Shown: positions 7,903-18,550 of the stretch, one piece after another
How positions within the stretch are numbered: the stretch's first letter is position 1
How the letters are laid out: every line of letters begins with the position of its first letter
DNA from: Zoogloea sp.
Lineage (GTDB): Bacteria; Pseudomonadota; Gammaproteobacteria; Burkholderiales; Rhodocyclaceae
Assembly (NCBI GenBank): GCA_009026175.1
Contig: WBTZ01000043.1
Coordinates: 1-35,910 of the forward strand
Direction: 5' to 3'
DNA: 35,910 bases
Position numbers and translations under genes: made by a program
The notes under the pieces: generated by a model
The model's input: only the letters and a program-made list of their open reading frames with translations
Databases searched by the model: none
What the model was told of the DNA's origin: nothing

Positions 7903-8334
7903 TCAGTTGATGCCGATCACTTCGACTTCGAAGCGGATGGACTTGCCGGCGAGCGGGTGGTTGAAGTCGATGACCGCATGGGTCTCGAGCACTTCGCGGA
8001 TCAGGCCGGGGTAGCGGGTGCCGTCGGGCGCGGTGAATTCCATGATGACCATGGGCTCGACTTCCGTGCCTTCGGGGAAGTCTTCGAGGCGGACCTTCTC
8101 GACCAGGTCTTCCCGGTGCACACCGAAGGCGTTCTCCGGCTCGAGCAGGAAGGTGTGATGCTCACCGACGGTGATGCCGGCAAGGCAGCGCTCCAGGGTC
8201 GGGGCGATGTCGCCCTTGCCGAGCTGCATGGTGGCCGGCTGGGATTCGAAGGTGCTGATCAGCGGCTGGCCGTTGTCCAGGGAAATGCGGTAGTGCAGGG
8301 TCAGCAGGCTGTCGGGCAGGACGATCTGGGTCAT
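7903..8334 (-). CDS. fkpB: FKBP-type peptidyl-prolyl isomerase, SlpA/FkpB type
   Basis: The 143-aa protein has the SlyD/SlpA fold pattern: an FKBP half ([20 protein letters not shown]), then an inserted flap domain ([30 protein letters not shown]), then the FKBP end ([25 protein letters not shown]). The family catalyses cis-trans isomerisation of prolyl bonds and acts as a cytoplasmic chaperone. There is no metal-binding His-rich tail, so it is SlpA-like rather than SlyD. Its ATG overlaps the lspA stop in an ATGA junction (8331-8334), indicating coupled translation. Confidence 0.95.
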   Translation of the reverse strand: MTQIVLPDSLLTLHYRISLDNGQPLISTFESQPATMQLGKGDIAPTLERCLAGITVGEHHTFLLEPENAFGVHREDLVEKVRLEDFPEGTEVEPMVIMEFTAPDGTRYPGLIREVLETHAVIDFNHPLAGKSIRFEVEVIGIN

Positions 8335-8825
8335 GAAAGTTTCTCTTGGGCGGCGGAGTGACGATGCTCGCGCAACTGGGCGATGATCATCAGCACCACG
8401 CCGACGCTGATGGCGGAGTCCGCCACGTTGAAGGCCGGCCAGCCGTAGCGGCCGATGTGGAAGTACAGGAAGTCGACCACCGCGCCGAAGACGAAGCGGT
8501 CGATCACGTTGCCGATGGCCCCGCCGATGATCAGCGAAAAGGCCAGGGGCTGCAGCAGCTCGTGCTGGTGGCGGGCCAGGAGGCGCAGCAGCCAGCCGCA
8601 GATGCCGGCTGCAAGCAGAACGAAGAACCAGCGCTGCCAGCCGCTCTGGTCGGCCAGGAAGCTGAATGCCGCACCGGGATTGAAGGCCAGCACCAGATCA
8701 AAGAAGTCGGTGACGCGGATCACTTCTCCGTTGCGCAGCGCGCCGCGGACGAGGTGCTTGGTCCACTGGTCCACCAGCACGACGATGGCCGACAGGCCGA
8801 TCCAGTTACCGAGGCGTAGCTTCAA
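8331..8825 (-). CDS. lspA: Lipoprotein signal peptidase (signal peptidase II), TTG start
   Basis: This integral membrane aspartyl protease cleaves prolipoprotein signal peptides after lipidation. Four hydrophobic segments are visible. The family motifs FNPGAAFSFL, GGAIGNVIDR, VVDFL and FNVADSAI are present; the catalytic aspartates are D118 and D136, counted from the start chosen here. No ATG or GTG fits. Two in-frame TTG codons exist, at 8843 and 8825. The second has AGGAG eight bases upstream and gives a normal 164-aa protein, so I prefer it; the first would add six residues. It follows ileS closely and overlaps fkpB by four bases. Confidence 0.93.
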   Translation of the reverse strand: MKLRLGNWIGLSAIVVLVDQWTKHLVRGALRNGEVIRVTDFFDLVLAFNPGAAFSFLADQSGWQRWFFVLLAAGICGWLLRLLARHQHELLQPLAFSLIIGGAIGNVIDRFVFGAVVDFLYFHIGRYGWPAFNVADSAISVGVVLMIIAQLREHRHSAAQEKLS

Positions 8826-8853
8826 GGGCAGGGCTCCTGACAATGGGGTTCAC

Positions 8854-11658
8854 TCACGCGGCGGAGCGGGCTTCGCCAGCGCCGTGGAGGTTGGACGTGC
8901 AGCGGCCGCAAAGTTCCGGATGCGCCGCGTCATGACCGACATCCTCGCGGTAATGCCAGCAACGGTCGCACTTGGCATGGGTCGAGGGCGTGACGATGAT
9001 GGCTTCGGCGGTTTCGTCGGCGACTCGGGTCAGGGTGGTCTTCGAGCAGATCAGCACGAAGCGCAGATCGTCACCGAGGCTGGCGAGCAGGTCGAACCTG
9101 CTGCCCGCGGCGCGGATCTCGACCTCGGCCTGCAGGGACGAGCCCACCTGGCCGGCGGTACGCACGGCTTCGATCTCCTTCTGCACGTCGGCGCGGATGG
9201 TGCGCAGGGCGGCCCACTTGTCGAGGAGGGCGTCTTCGCCGTCCTGGGCGGGCAGGGTGTGGAAGGTATGCAGCATCACGCTGTCTTCCGCATCCTTGCC
9301 CAGCAGCAGCCAGATTTCCTCGGCGGTGAAGGAGAGGATCGGGGCCATCAGCTTCACGACCGTTTGCAGGATGTGCCACAGGGCGCTCTGCGCGGCGCGG
9401 CGGGCGGTGGAGCCGGCCTGGGTGGTGTAGAGGCGGTCCTTGAGGATGTCCAGGTATACCGCGCCCAGGTCTTCGGAGGCGAAGTTCTGCAGGGCCTGCA
9501 CGATGCGGTGGAATTCGAAGCGCTCGTAGTCGGCCCTGGCCTGGTCCTGCAGCTTGCGGGTCAGCGCCAGTGCGTAGCGGTCGATCTCCAGCCACTGGTC
9601 GGCCGGCAGCATGTCACTGGCAGGGTTGAAGTCGGCGGTGTTGGCCAGCAGGAAGCGCAGGGTATTGCGCAGGCGGCGATACACTTCGACGACGCGGTCG
9701 AGGATCTCCTTGGAGATGGACAGCTCGCCGGAGTAGTCGGTGGAGGCAACCCACAGGCGCAGGATCTCGGCGCCCAGCTTGCCGGTGACTTCCTGGGGCA
9801 CCACCACGTTGCCGAGGGACTTGCTCATCTTGCGGCCGGTGCCGTCAACGGCGAAGCCGTGGGTCAACAGGCCCTTGTAGGGCGGGTGGCCGTCGATGGC
9901 GCAGCCGGTCAGCAGCGACGAGTGGAACCAGCCGCGGTGCTGGTCGGAGCCCTCCAGGTAGAGGTCGGCGCGCGGGCCGCTGGCGTGGCCATCGGGGTGC
10001 GAGCCGCGCAGCACGTGCCAGTGGGTCGTGCCGGAGTCGAACCAGACGTCCAGGGTGTCGCTGATCTTCTCGTACTGCCCGGCCTCGTCGCCGAGCAGTT
10101 CGGCCGGGTTGAGCTTGAACCAGGCCTCGATGCCCTCCTGTTCGATGCGCAGGGCGACCTGCTCCATGAGCTCCACGGTGCGCGGGTGCAGCTCGCCGCT
10201 CTCCTTGTGCAGGAAGAAGGGGATCGGCACGCCCCAGTTGCGCTGGCGCGAGATGCACCAGTCGGGCCGGTTGGCGATCATGGCGTGCAGGCGGGCCTGG
10301 CCCCAGGCCGGGAAGAAGCGGGTGGCCTCGACGCCGCCGAGGGCGAGCTCGCGCAGGCTGGGGCCGCCCTCGGGCTTGAGGTCCATGCCGACGAACCACT
10401 GGGCGGTGGCCCGGTAGATCAGCGGCGTCTTGTGGCGCCAGCAGTGCATGTAGCTGTGGCTGATCTTCTCGTGGGAGAACAGCGCCCCCACTTCCTGCAG
10501 CTTGTCGACGATGACCGGATTGGCCTTCCAGATGTGCAGGCCGCCGAAGAACGGCAGGGACTCGGCGTACACGCCGTTGCTCTGCACCGGGCTCAGGATG
10601 TCGTCGTTGGTGAAGCCGTTGGCCTTGCAGGAGTTGAAGTCGTCCACACCGTAGGCCGGGGCCGAGTGGACGATGCCGGTACCGGCGTCGAGACCCACGT
10701 AGTCGGCCACGAAGACCGGCGACAGGCGATCGTAGAAGGGGTGGCGGAAGCTGATGTGGCCGAGCGTGCTGCCATTGGTGCGGGCGACGATCGTGCCTTC
10801 GAGGCCGAAGCGCTTGAGGCTGGATTCGGCCAGCTCGGCCATCAGGACCAGCAGGCCGCGCGGAGTGTCCACCAGGGCGTACTCGTGCTCCGGGTGCACG
10901 TTGAGGGCCTGGTTGGCGGGGATGGTCCACGGGGTGGTGGTCCAGATCACGGCCAGGGCGTCCTTGCCGCCGGGCAGGGAGGGCAGGCCGAAAGCGGCGG
11001 CGAGCTTCTCGGGCTCGGCGCAGACGAAGCCCACGTCGATGGCCGGGCTCTGCTTGTCCTGGTACTCGACCTCGGCCTCGGCCAGGGCGGAGCCGCAGTC
11101 GAAACACCAGTTGACCGGTTTGAGGCCCTTGAAGACCCAGCCGCGCTTGACCATCTCGGCCAGGGCGCGGACTTCGCCGGCTTCGTTGCCGAAGTCCATG
11201 GTGCGGTAGGGCTTGTCCCAGTCGCCCAGCACGCCCAGGCGGATGAAGTCCTTCTTCTGCTCCTCGATCTGTTCGGCGGCGTAGGCGCGGCTCAGCTCGC
11301 GCACCTTGTCGGCGGGCAGGCCCTTGCCGTGGGTGACCTCGATCTTGTGCTCGATGGGCAGGCCGTGGCAGTCCCAGCCGGGCACATAGGGCGCGTCGAA
11401 GCCCGCCATGGTCTTGGAGCGGACGATGATGTCCTTGAGGATCTTGTTCAGCGCGTGACCGATGTGGATGCTGCCGTTGGCGTAGGGGGGGCCGTCGTGG
11501 AGCACGAACTTGGGGCGCCCGGCAGAGGCCTTGCGGATCTTCTGGTAGAGCTTCTTCTGCTGCCAGTCGGCGATCCAGCCCGGCTCGCGCTTGGCGAGGT
11601 CGCCCCGCATGGGGAAGGGGGTGTCGGGCAGGTTGAGGTCGGTACGCTTCTGGGACAT
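8854..11658 (-). CDS. ileS: Isoleucyl-tRNA synthetase
   Basis: The 934-aa class I aminoacyl-tRNA synthetase charges tRNA-Ile. It carries HIGH at 65-68, the [11 protein letters not shown] segment, an editing domain with [17 protein letters not shown] at 610-614, and a C-terminal zinc-binding region ([13 protein letters not shown]...CGRC, about 895-922). Length and motif order match the bacterial short-type enzyme of E. coli. The ATG is 20 bases after the ribF stop, with a poor Shine-Dalgarno, so translation may depend on ribosomes leaving ribF. Confidence 0.99.
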   Translation of the reverse strand: MSQKRTDLNLPDTPFPMRGDLAKREPGWIADWQQKKLYQKIRKASAGRPKFVLHDGPPYANGSIHIGHALNKILKDIIVRSKTMAGFDAPYVPGWDCHGLPIEHKIEVTHGKGLPADKVRELSRAYAAEQIEEQKKDFIRLGVLGDWDKPYRTMDFGNEAGEVRALAEMVKRGWVFKGLKPVNWCFDCGSALAEAEVEYQDKQSPAIDVGFVCAEPEKLAAAFGLPSLPGGKDALAVIWTTTPWTIPANQALNVHPEHEYALVDTPRGLLVLMAELAESSLKRFGLEGTIVARTNGSTLGHISFRHPFYDRLSPVFVADYVGLDAGTGIVHSAPAYGVDDFNSCKANGFTNDDILSPVQSNGVYAESLPFFGGLHIWKANPVIVDKLQEVGALFSHEKISHSYMHCWRHKTPLIYRATAQWFVGMDLKPEGGPSLRELALGGVEATRFFPAWGQARLHAMIANRPDWCISRQRNWGVPIPFFLHKESGELHPRTVELMEQVALRIEQEGIEAWFKLNPAELLGDEAGQYEKISDTLDVWFDSGTTHWHVLRGSHPDGHASGPRADLYLEGSDQHRGWFHSSLLTGCAIDGHPPYKGLLTHGFAVDGTGRKMSKSLGNVVVPQEVTGKLGAEILRLWVASTDYSGELSISKEILDRVVEVYRRLRNTLRFLLANTADFNPASDMLPADQWLEIDRYALALTRKLQDQARADYERFEFHRIVQALQNFASEDLGAVYLDILKDRLYTTQAGSTARRAAQSALWHILQTVVKLMAPILSFTAEEIWLLLGKDAEDSVMLHTFHTLPAQDGEDALLDKWAALRTIRADVQKEIEAVRTAGQVGSSLQAEVEIRAAGSRFDLLASLGDDLRFVLICSKTTLTRVADETAEAIIVTPSTHAKCDRCWHYREDVGHDAAHPELCGRCTSNLHGAGEARSAA

Positions 11659-11678
11659 GGTGGGTCTGGGCTGTGAAT

Positions 11679-12611
11679 TCAGAGGGGATTCTGGGCGAAA
11701 TAGGCCCGGGCCTGCTCGGCATCGCGGGCGATCTGGGCAGTCAGGGCCTCGAGGCTGTCGTAGCGCTCCTCGTCCCGCTGCTTGACGAGGAAGTTGACCT
11801 TGAGGTGGGCGTCGTAGCAGTCCTGGTCCCAGTCGAAGAGGTGTACTTCGAGGGTCGGCCGGCCCGCATCGTTGATGGTCGGGCGCACACCCACACTGGC
11901 CACGCCGGGCCAGGGCTTGTCGGCCAGGCCTTCGACGCTGACCGTATAGATGCCCATCAGCGGCGGGCTGCGGTGCTTGAGCTGGATGTTGGCGGTGGGG
12001 AAGCCGATGGTGCGGCCGATCTTGTCGCCATGCATGACCCGGCCACGGATGCTGTAGGGGCGCCCGAGCAGACGGGCCGCATGGGGCATGTCGCCTTCAG
12101 CCAATGCCGCGCGTACGGCCGAGCTGGAAACCCGCTCGCCTTCGTGGGCGAGGGTCTGCATCGACTCCACGGTGAAGCCGGCCTCGCGACCGGCGGCCTG
12201 CAGCATGGCGAAGTTGCCCTTGCGCCCCTTGCCGAAGCAGAAGTCGTCCCCAATCATCAGGTGGCGCACGCAGAGGCCGCGGATCAGGATGTCTTCGACG
12301 AATTCCTCGGCCGTCAGGGCGGCAAAGCGCGAATTGAAGCGCCCGATGTAGAGCCGGTCCACGCCCTGGTCGGCCAGCAGCTGGATCTTCTCGCGCAGCG
12401 AGGTCAGCCGGCGGGGGCGGTTCTCATGGGCGAAGTACTCTCTCGGATGGGGCTCGAAGGTGAGTACGGCAGAGGGAAGGCCGGTGGCCCTGGAAAGGGC
12501 GACGAGCTTCGCCAGCAACGCCTGATGGCCGCGATGCACACCATCGAAGTTGCCGATGGTGAGCACGCAGCCATGGGCGCTATGCTCGGGAACTCCACGG
12601 AAAACCTGCAT
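11679..12611 (-). CDS. ribF: Bifunctional riboflavin kinase / FMN adenylyltransferase
   Basis: The protein makes FMN and then FAD from riboflavin. The N-terminal nucleotidyltransferase domain has [10 protein letters not shown] (20-29) and the SSSAVR segment. The C-terminal flavokinase domain has [11 protein letters not shown] and an ending typical of RibF. The 310-aa length is usual. It is the first gene of the run ribF-ileS-lspA-fkpB-ispH. FAD supply is relevant to sdhA and lpd in this window, though no regulatory link is visible and no FMN riboswitch is seen. Confidence 0.98.
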   Translation of the reverse strand: MQVFRGVPEHSAHGCVLTIGNFDGVHRGHQALLAKLVALSRATGLPSAVLTFEPHPREYFAHENRPRRLTSLREKIQLLADQGVDRLYIGRFNSRFAALTAEEFVEDILIRGLCVRHLMIGDDFCFGKGRKGNFAMLQAAGREAGFTVESMQTLAHEGERVSSSAVRAALAEGDMPHAARLLGRPYSIRGRVMHGDKIGRTIGFPTANIQLKHRSPPLMGIYTVSVEGLADKPWPGVASVGVRPTINDAGRPTLEVHLFDWDQDCYDAHLKVNFLVKQRDEERYDSLEALTAQIARDAEQARAYFAQNPL

Positions 12612-12636
12612 GGACGGACGCGGGGGAAAAGGCGCG

Positions 12637-12642
12637 ATTATA
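12637..12642 (-). promoter_or_regulatory. Consensus -10 element upstream of ribF
   Basis: The minus strand carries a perfect TATAAT, 26 bases before the ribF ATG. No good -35 is found 16-18 bp upstream; that stretch is instead the GC-rich hairpin at 12648-12677. The predicted leader is only about 18 bases. Confidence 0.4.
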
Positions 12643-12647
12643 GCGGC

Positions 12648-12677
12648 AAGGGCGGGCCCGCACAGCAGCCCGCCCTT
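12648..12677. other. GC-rich stem-loop between tgt and ribF
   Basis: AAGGGCGGG and CCCGCCCTT form a perfect 9-bp stem with a 12-base loop, 28 bases past the tgt stop. On the minus strand it is not followed by a T-run, so termination after tgt would be weak or factor-dependent. It lies immediately upstream of the ribF -10 hexamer. Confidence 0.45.
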
Positions 12678-12705
12678 ACAAAGGCCTTACCCGGAGGACT
12701 ATTTT

Positions 12706-14855
<2,150 letters not shown>

Positions 14856-14858
14856 GAG

Positions 14859-14887
14859 TTGATGCTGTCCGGGGTTTCGTAGATAAT
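14859..14887 (+). promoter_or_regulatory. Sigma70 promoter of the tRNA-Leu gene
   Basis: TTGATG (14859-14864) and GATAAT (14882-14887) are exactly 17 bp apart and end 14 bases before the mature tRNA. The stretch after the -10 is GC-rich (GCGCGGC), as in stable-RNA promoters subject to stringent control; that regulation is inferred. Confidence 0.75.
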
Positions 14888-14901
14888 GCGCGGCTTCCCG
14901 T

Positions 14902-14986
14902 GCCGGGATGGCGGAATCGGTAGACGCAGCGGATTCAAAATCCGCCGCCGCAAGGTGTGTGGGTTCGAGTCCCACTCTCGGCACCA
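14902..14986 (+). tRNA. tRNA-Leu (anticodon CAA)
   Basis: The gene is 85 bases long with encoded CCA. The acceptor stem pairs GCCGGGA with TCTCGGC (one G-U). The anticodon stem GCGGA/TCCGC encloses loop TTCAAAA, giving anticodon CAA for UUG codons. A long variable arm (class II) lies between anticodon and T arms, and the T loop reads GGTTCGAGTCC. It diverges from queA. Confidence 0.97.
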
Positions 14987-15009
14987 ATCCTGTTTCGGGC
15001 TCGCGCAGC

Positions 15010-15026
15010 TTCCGCCCTTTGCGGAA
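15010..15026 (+). other. Short stem-loop downstream of tRNA-Leu
   Basis: TTCCGC and GCGGAA form a 6-bp stem with a 5-base loop, 23 bases after the tRNA. There is no T-tract. It may help end or process the tRNA precursor; support is weak. Confidence 0.25.
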
Positions 15027-15137
15027 AGTCGCGCATGGTAGCGGGCCCGGCAGTTCGCCGCAAATCCGCAGCCGAGCGCCACCGGCAAAAAATGCCCGCG
15101 GGCCTCGGCTCGACGGCGCTTTATCCGGATTTTCCGC

Positions 15138-16103
15138 ATGTTGCTCGATCCCCAAGCCAAAGCCTTGCTCGACATGGTCTACCGTGTCGGTGCGCCCCGT
15201 TTCCACGAGCTGGACGTTGCCCAGGCGCGGCATTCCTTCGAAAAGCTGCAGTTTGCTCTGCGCCCGGATGTGCCCGCCGTCGCCTCGGTGACCGATGTGC
15301 CCATTCCGCAGGCCAAGGCCGCAGATGGCGTGATCATGGCGCGCCTGTACCGCCCGCTGAGCGCAGGGGCGGACGAGATCCTGCCCCTGACCTTCTATTT
15401 CCATGGCGGCGGCTGGTGCATCGGAAACATCGCCAGTCATGACGTGCTGTGCCGCGAACTGGCCAATCATTCGAAGGCCGCGGTGCTGTCGGTGGATTAC
15501 CGCCTGGCGCCGGAGCATCCGTTTCCGGCGGCCGTCGATGATGCTCTCCGGGCGGTGCAGTGGTCGCTGGCCAATGCCGGGCTGCTGGGCGTCGATCCGG
15601 CCCGCTTTGCGCTGGCCGGCGACAGTGCCGGTGGCACCTTGAGTGCGGTGACGGCTCTGGCTCAGCGCAATGCCCAGGAGCCCCGCGCGGCGCTCCAGCT
15701 GCTGATCTATCCCTCCACCGACATCCTCAGCCAGCGCCCATCGCGTCGGACGTATGCCAACGGCTACTTCCTGGATACCGAAAGCCTGACCTGGTTCTTC
15801 GAGAAATACCTGCCGGAGGAGGACGATTGGCAGGATTGGCGTGCATCGCCCATCCGGGCCGCGCGTTTCGACGGCCTGCCGCCGGCCGTGATCATCACCG
15901 CCGGCTGCGATCCGCTGACGGATGACTGCAAGGCCTATGGCGAGGTGCTGCGGGAGGCGGGTGTGCCCGTGGAGGTGCTCGAGTTCGAGGGCATGGTGCA
16001 TGGCTTCATCACTCTGGGCAAATTCTTCAGCCAGGCCAATGAGGCGGTGCGGCAGGCGGGCGAGGCGCTGGGGCGTGCCTTTGCAGGTGCGGGGGCGTCC
16101 TAG
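15138..16103 (+). CDS. Alpha/beta hydrolase of the hormone-sensitive lipase family (esterase/lipase)
   Basis: The 321-aa protein has the HSL-family oxyanion motif HGGGW (89-93), nucleophile S163 in GDSAGG, and the remaining triad D258 (AGCDPLTDD) and H288 (GMVHGF). It lacks an obvious signal peptide, so it is likely cytoplasmic. The family hydrolyses short to medium acyl esters; the substrate here cannot be told. It stands alone on the plus strand after tRNA-Leu. Its stop codon TAG is shared within a CTAG palindrome with the convergent cyclase gene, a four-base 3' overlap. Confidence 0.93.
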   Translation: MLLDPQAKALLDMVYRVGAPRFHELDVAQARHSFEKLQFALRPDVPAVASVTDVPIPQAKAADGVIMARLYRPLSAGADEILPLTFYFHGGGWCIGNIASHDVLCRELANHSKAAVLSVDYRLAPEHPFPAAVDDALRAVQWSLANAGLLGVDPARFALAGDSAGGTLSAVTALAQRNAQEPRAALQLLIYPSTDILSQRPSRRTYANGYFLDTESLTWFFEKYLPEEDDWQDWRASPIRAARFDGLPPAVIITAGCDPLTDDCKAYGEVLREAGVPVEVLEFEGMVHGFITLGKFFSQANEAVRQAGEALGRAFAGAGAS

Positions 16104-16993
16104 ACGCAGACGAAACTGACGACCTGCGGGCTGCTGGCGCAGCTTCGCCCCAGGGCGAAATGGCCGCGGCCGCGCAGGACGACCTCCTCGCGGGATAGCA
16201 GGAATTCCCGCTCCCCCTCGATCTGGACGAAGGTGCCGTTGCTGCTCCGGTCGATCAGTACGAACTTGTCGCCACGCAGTTCGATCTCGGCGTGACGGCG
16301 GGACGACTGGGTGTCGGCGATGACCAGGTCTGCCGCAGGGTCCCGTCCGATCCGGGCGCTGGGCCGGGCGGAATTCAGGATGATGGAGCTGGCGTCCAGG
16401 TAGAGGCGGAGCTCAGGCTCCGAGTCGAGCAGGAAGTGGTCGCTCTGGACGATCGTGAGTTCGCCCACCGCTTCGCACATCAGCTCGCACAGTTCGACCG
16501 GGCGGGTGACGCCACGGATCACGCGCGGCGGCAGGCTGTGCAGCACCGAGCGCCATTCCGGGCCAAGCCGGCGGGCGGTTTCGGATGAGGTGATGGCCTT
16601 GCCCGGCGAGGCCAGCTCGGCCAGGCGCGCTGCAAAATTGACGGTGTCGCCGAAGACGTCCGTGCCACTCGCCACCACGCCGCCGAAGTGAAAGCCGATG
16701 CGCACGGCGAGGCGTTGTTCGGGCGGGGAGGGGAGCTCCTTGATCGCCAGGTGGATCGCCAGGGTGGCGTCGGCCGCGCTGTCGGCCTCCCGGAAGACCG
16801 CCATCAGGCCGTCCCCCGTGTGCTTGACCACGCGCCCGCGCTTGGTCTCGACCGCGATGCGCATGGCGCGGATGCTCCTGTCCACGACCTCAAAGGCGGT
16901 GGAGTCTCCCACGCGCTGGTACAGCTGCGTGCTGCCGACGAGGTCGGCAAACAGTACAGCGCATTCTTGAGCGGGGGGCGTGGATTCGGACAT
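16100..16993 (-). CDS. Class III adenylate/guanylate cyclase with C-terminal FHA domain
   Basis: The 297-aa soluble protein joins an N-terminal class III cyclase domain (about 10-185) to an FHA phosphothreonine-binding domain (about 205-285: [29 protein letters not shown]). Metal-binding aspartates D17 (FADLVGST) and D61 (HTGDG), the adenine-selecting pair K57 and D112 (TDVFGDTVN), and the transition-state residues N119 and R123 are present, so it is predicted to be active and to prefer ATP. No membrane segment or sensory domain precedes the catalytic part. The FHA domain may recruit it to a phosphorylated partner. No kinase or phosphatase gene is nearby. Confidence 0.92.
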   Translation of the reverse strand: MSESTPPAQECAVLFADLVGSTQLYQRVGDSTAFEVVDRSIRAMRIAVETKRGRVVKHTGDGLMAVFREADSAADATLAIHLAIKELPSPPEQRLAVRIGFHFGGVVASGTDVFGDTVNFAARLAELASPGKAITSSETARRLGPEWRSVLHSLPPRVIRGVTRPVELCELMCEAVGELTIVQSDHFLLDSEPELRLYLDASSIILNSARPSARIGRDPAADLVIADTQSSRRHAEIELRGDKFVLIDRSSNGTFVQIEGEREFLLSREEVVLRGRGHFALGRSCASSPQVVSFVCV

Positions 16994-17182
16994 CAGGCGG
17001 GGGGCGATATGGGAAGCACTATTTTAGCCGAGTTCGTGATTTTCTCCTCGCTTCGGAAAGTATCAAATTTTCGACCCTCCGGCGAGGCCGCCCGTCGGAA
17101 GGGGATTGAAACGATTCGGGCGGGTTTTGGCAACTTACGGCGCTTTTACTTGATCTAACCCACTGCATACATGGTGGGGCGA

Positions 17183-17191
17183 TGAGATAAT
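17183..17191 (+). promoter_or_regulatory. Extended -10 promoter element for the nitronate-monooxygenase-like gene
   Basis: TGAGATAAT carries the TGn extension followed by GATAAT (5 of 6). No convincing -35 lies 17 bp upstream, which fits an extended -10 promoter. It would give a leader of about 58 bases. The rest of the 263-bp gap (16994-17256) shows no gene. Confidence 0.45.
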
Positions 17192-17256
17192 ACTGTGTTC
17201 TGTCACTGGTAGCCTGTGGGTGCCACGACTCTTCACGTCTGTCTGGAAGGGGTTTC

Positions 17257-18501
17257 ATGAAACGAGTTGATGATTTTCGTCTGAATTTCGGCAAGCAGGA
17301 ACTGGTGCCCATAGTCATCGGCGGTATGGGGGTGGATATCTCCACCGCAGATCTGGCACTGGAGGCTGCCCGGCTCGGCGGGATCGGTCATATCTCGGAC
17401 GCGATGGTCAAGACGGTTGCCGATCGTCGCTTCAATACCAAGTTCGTGAAGGACAAGCTCAAGCAGTACAAGTACAACGTTGCGAATTCCGACAAGTCGA
17501 TGGTCCAGTTCGACCTGGGCCAGCTGGCCGAGGCGACCCGGCTGCATGTGGGCCGGACCATGGAGGCCAAGCGCGGCGAGGGCATGATCTTCGTCAACTG
17601 CATGGAAAAGCTGACCATGAATGCGCCGAAGGAGACCCTCCGGGTGCGGCTCGCTTCGGCGCTGGATGCGGGTGCCGACGGCATTACGCTGGCGGCCGGC
17701 CTGCACCTGGGCTCCTTTGCACTGATCGAGGATCACCCCCGTTTTCGTGATGCCAAGCTGGGCATCATCGTGTCCTCCCTGCGCGCCCTGCAACTCTTCC
17801 TGCGCAAGAGCTCCCGGACCAACCGGCTTCCCGACTACGTTGTGGTCGAGGGGCCGCTGGCAGGCGGACACCTGGGCTTTGGCATGGATTGGGCCAAGTA
17901 CGACCTGGCGACCATCGTGGCCGAGATCCGGGCCTGGCTGCTGGCCGAAAAGCTCGATATCCCCCTGATTGCGGCGGGCGGCATCTTCACCGGCAGCGAT
18001 GCCGTGTCCTTCCTGGAAAACGGCGCCAGTGCCGTGCAGGTAGCGACCCGCTTCACCGTCACCCGCGAGTGCGGCCTGCCGGAGAATGTGCAGCAGCATT
18101 ACTTCAAGGCCAGCGAGGAGGAAATCGTCGTCAATCAGATTTCGCCCACTGGCTATCCGATGCGGATGCTGACGGGCAGCCCGGCTATCGGTTCAGGGAT
18201 CCGCCCCAATTGCGAAGCCTATGGCTATCTGCTGGACAGCACCGGGAACTGTTCTTATATCGATGCCTACAACAAGCAGGTCGCCCTGCATCCCGGTGAA
18301 AAGAAGCTCATCGTGATGGAAAAGACCTGCATGTGCACCCACATGCGCAATTTCGATCTGTGGACCTGCGGGCATTACACCTATCGCCTGAAGGACACCT
18401 CGCGCCGGAAGGAAGACGGCAATTACGAGATCCTCTCGGCCGAGCATGTCTTCCGCGATTATCAGTTCAGCACCGATAACAAGGTCGCGCTGCCGGTGTG
18501 A
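17257..18501 (+). CDS. Nitronate monooxygenase-like FMN flavoprotein with Cys-containing C-terminal extension
   Basis: The 414-aa protein belongs to the 2-nitropropane dioxygenase / nitronate monooxygenase TIM-barrel family. It has IGGMGVDIS near the N-terminus, VEGPLAGGHLGF with H205 at the usual catalytic His position, IAAGGIFTG and GASAVQVATRF for FMN phosphate binding. After the barrel (about residue 290) lies an extension of roughly 120 residues with C358, C360 and C371 (TCMCTHMRNFDLWTCG) and further Cys in the segment before it. That part is not typical of the short enzymes. AAGGGG lies seven bases before the ATG. Substrate unknown; a strong terminator follows, so it is probably monocistronic. 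Confidence 0.88.
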   Translation: MKRVDDFRLNFGKQELVPIVIGGMGVDISTADLALEAARLGGIGHISDAMVKTVADRRFNTKFVKDKLKQYKYNVANSDKSMVQFDLGQLAEATRLHVGRTMEAKRGEGMIFVNCMEKLTMNAPKETLRVRLASALDAGADGITLAAGLHLGSFALIEDHPRFRDAKLGIIVSSLRALQLFLRKSSRTNRLPDYVVVEGPLAGGHLGFGMDWAKYDLATIVAEIRAWLLAEKLDIPLIAAGGIFTGSDAVSFLENGASAVQVATRFTVTRECGLPENVQQHYFKASEEEIVVNQISPTGYPMRMLTGSPAIGSGIRPNCEAYGYLLDSTGNCSYIDAYNKQVALHPGEKKLIVMEKTCMCTHMRNFDLWTCGHYTYRLKDTSRRKEDGNYEILSAEHVFRDYQFSTDNKVALPV

Positions 18502-18518
18502 GTCTCCGGAGGGGCATG

Positions 18519-18550
18519 AAAAAACCGGGAGCTGCCTCCCGGTTTTTTTT
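18519..18550. terminator. Bidirectional intrinsic terminator between convergent genes
   Basis: CCGGGAG-CTGC-CTCCCGG forms a perfect 7-bp stem with a 4-base loop, flanked by six A on the left and eight T on the right. Both strands therefore read hairpin plus T-run. It ends the nitronate-monooxygenase-like gene on the plus strand and the CoA-lyase gene on the minus strand, whose stop codon begins at the last T. Confidence 0.93.

Noticed and set aside
8455-11676. Very long open frame (over 1000 codons) on the plus strand opposite ileS
   Set aside because: It is antisense to a full-length ileS with all motifs. Its composition (Gly, Val, Ala, Asp, His rich) is the usual mirror image of a high-GC coding strand. 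No recognisable domain.
14902-14986. tRNA-Leu as integration site of a mobile element
   Set aside because: No integrase, no duplicated tRNA 3' end and no change in base composition were seen on either side.
14856-16001. Upstream extension of the queA reading frame through the tRNA gene
   Set aside because: The extension crosses a tRNA and the hydrolase gene on the other strand. QueA homology begins exactly at the ATG ending at 14855.
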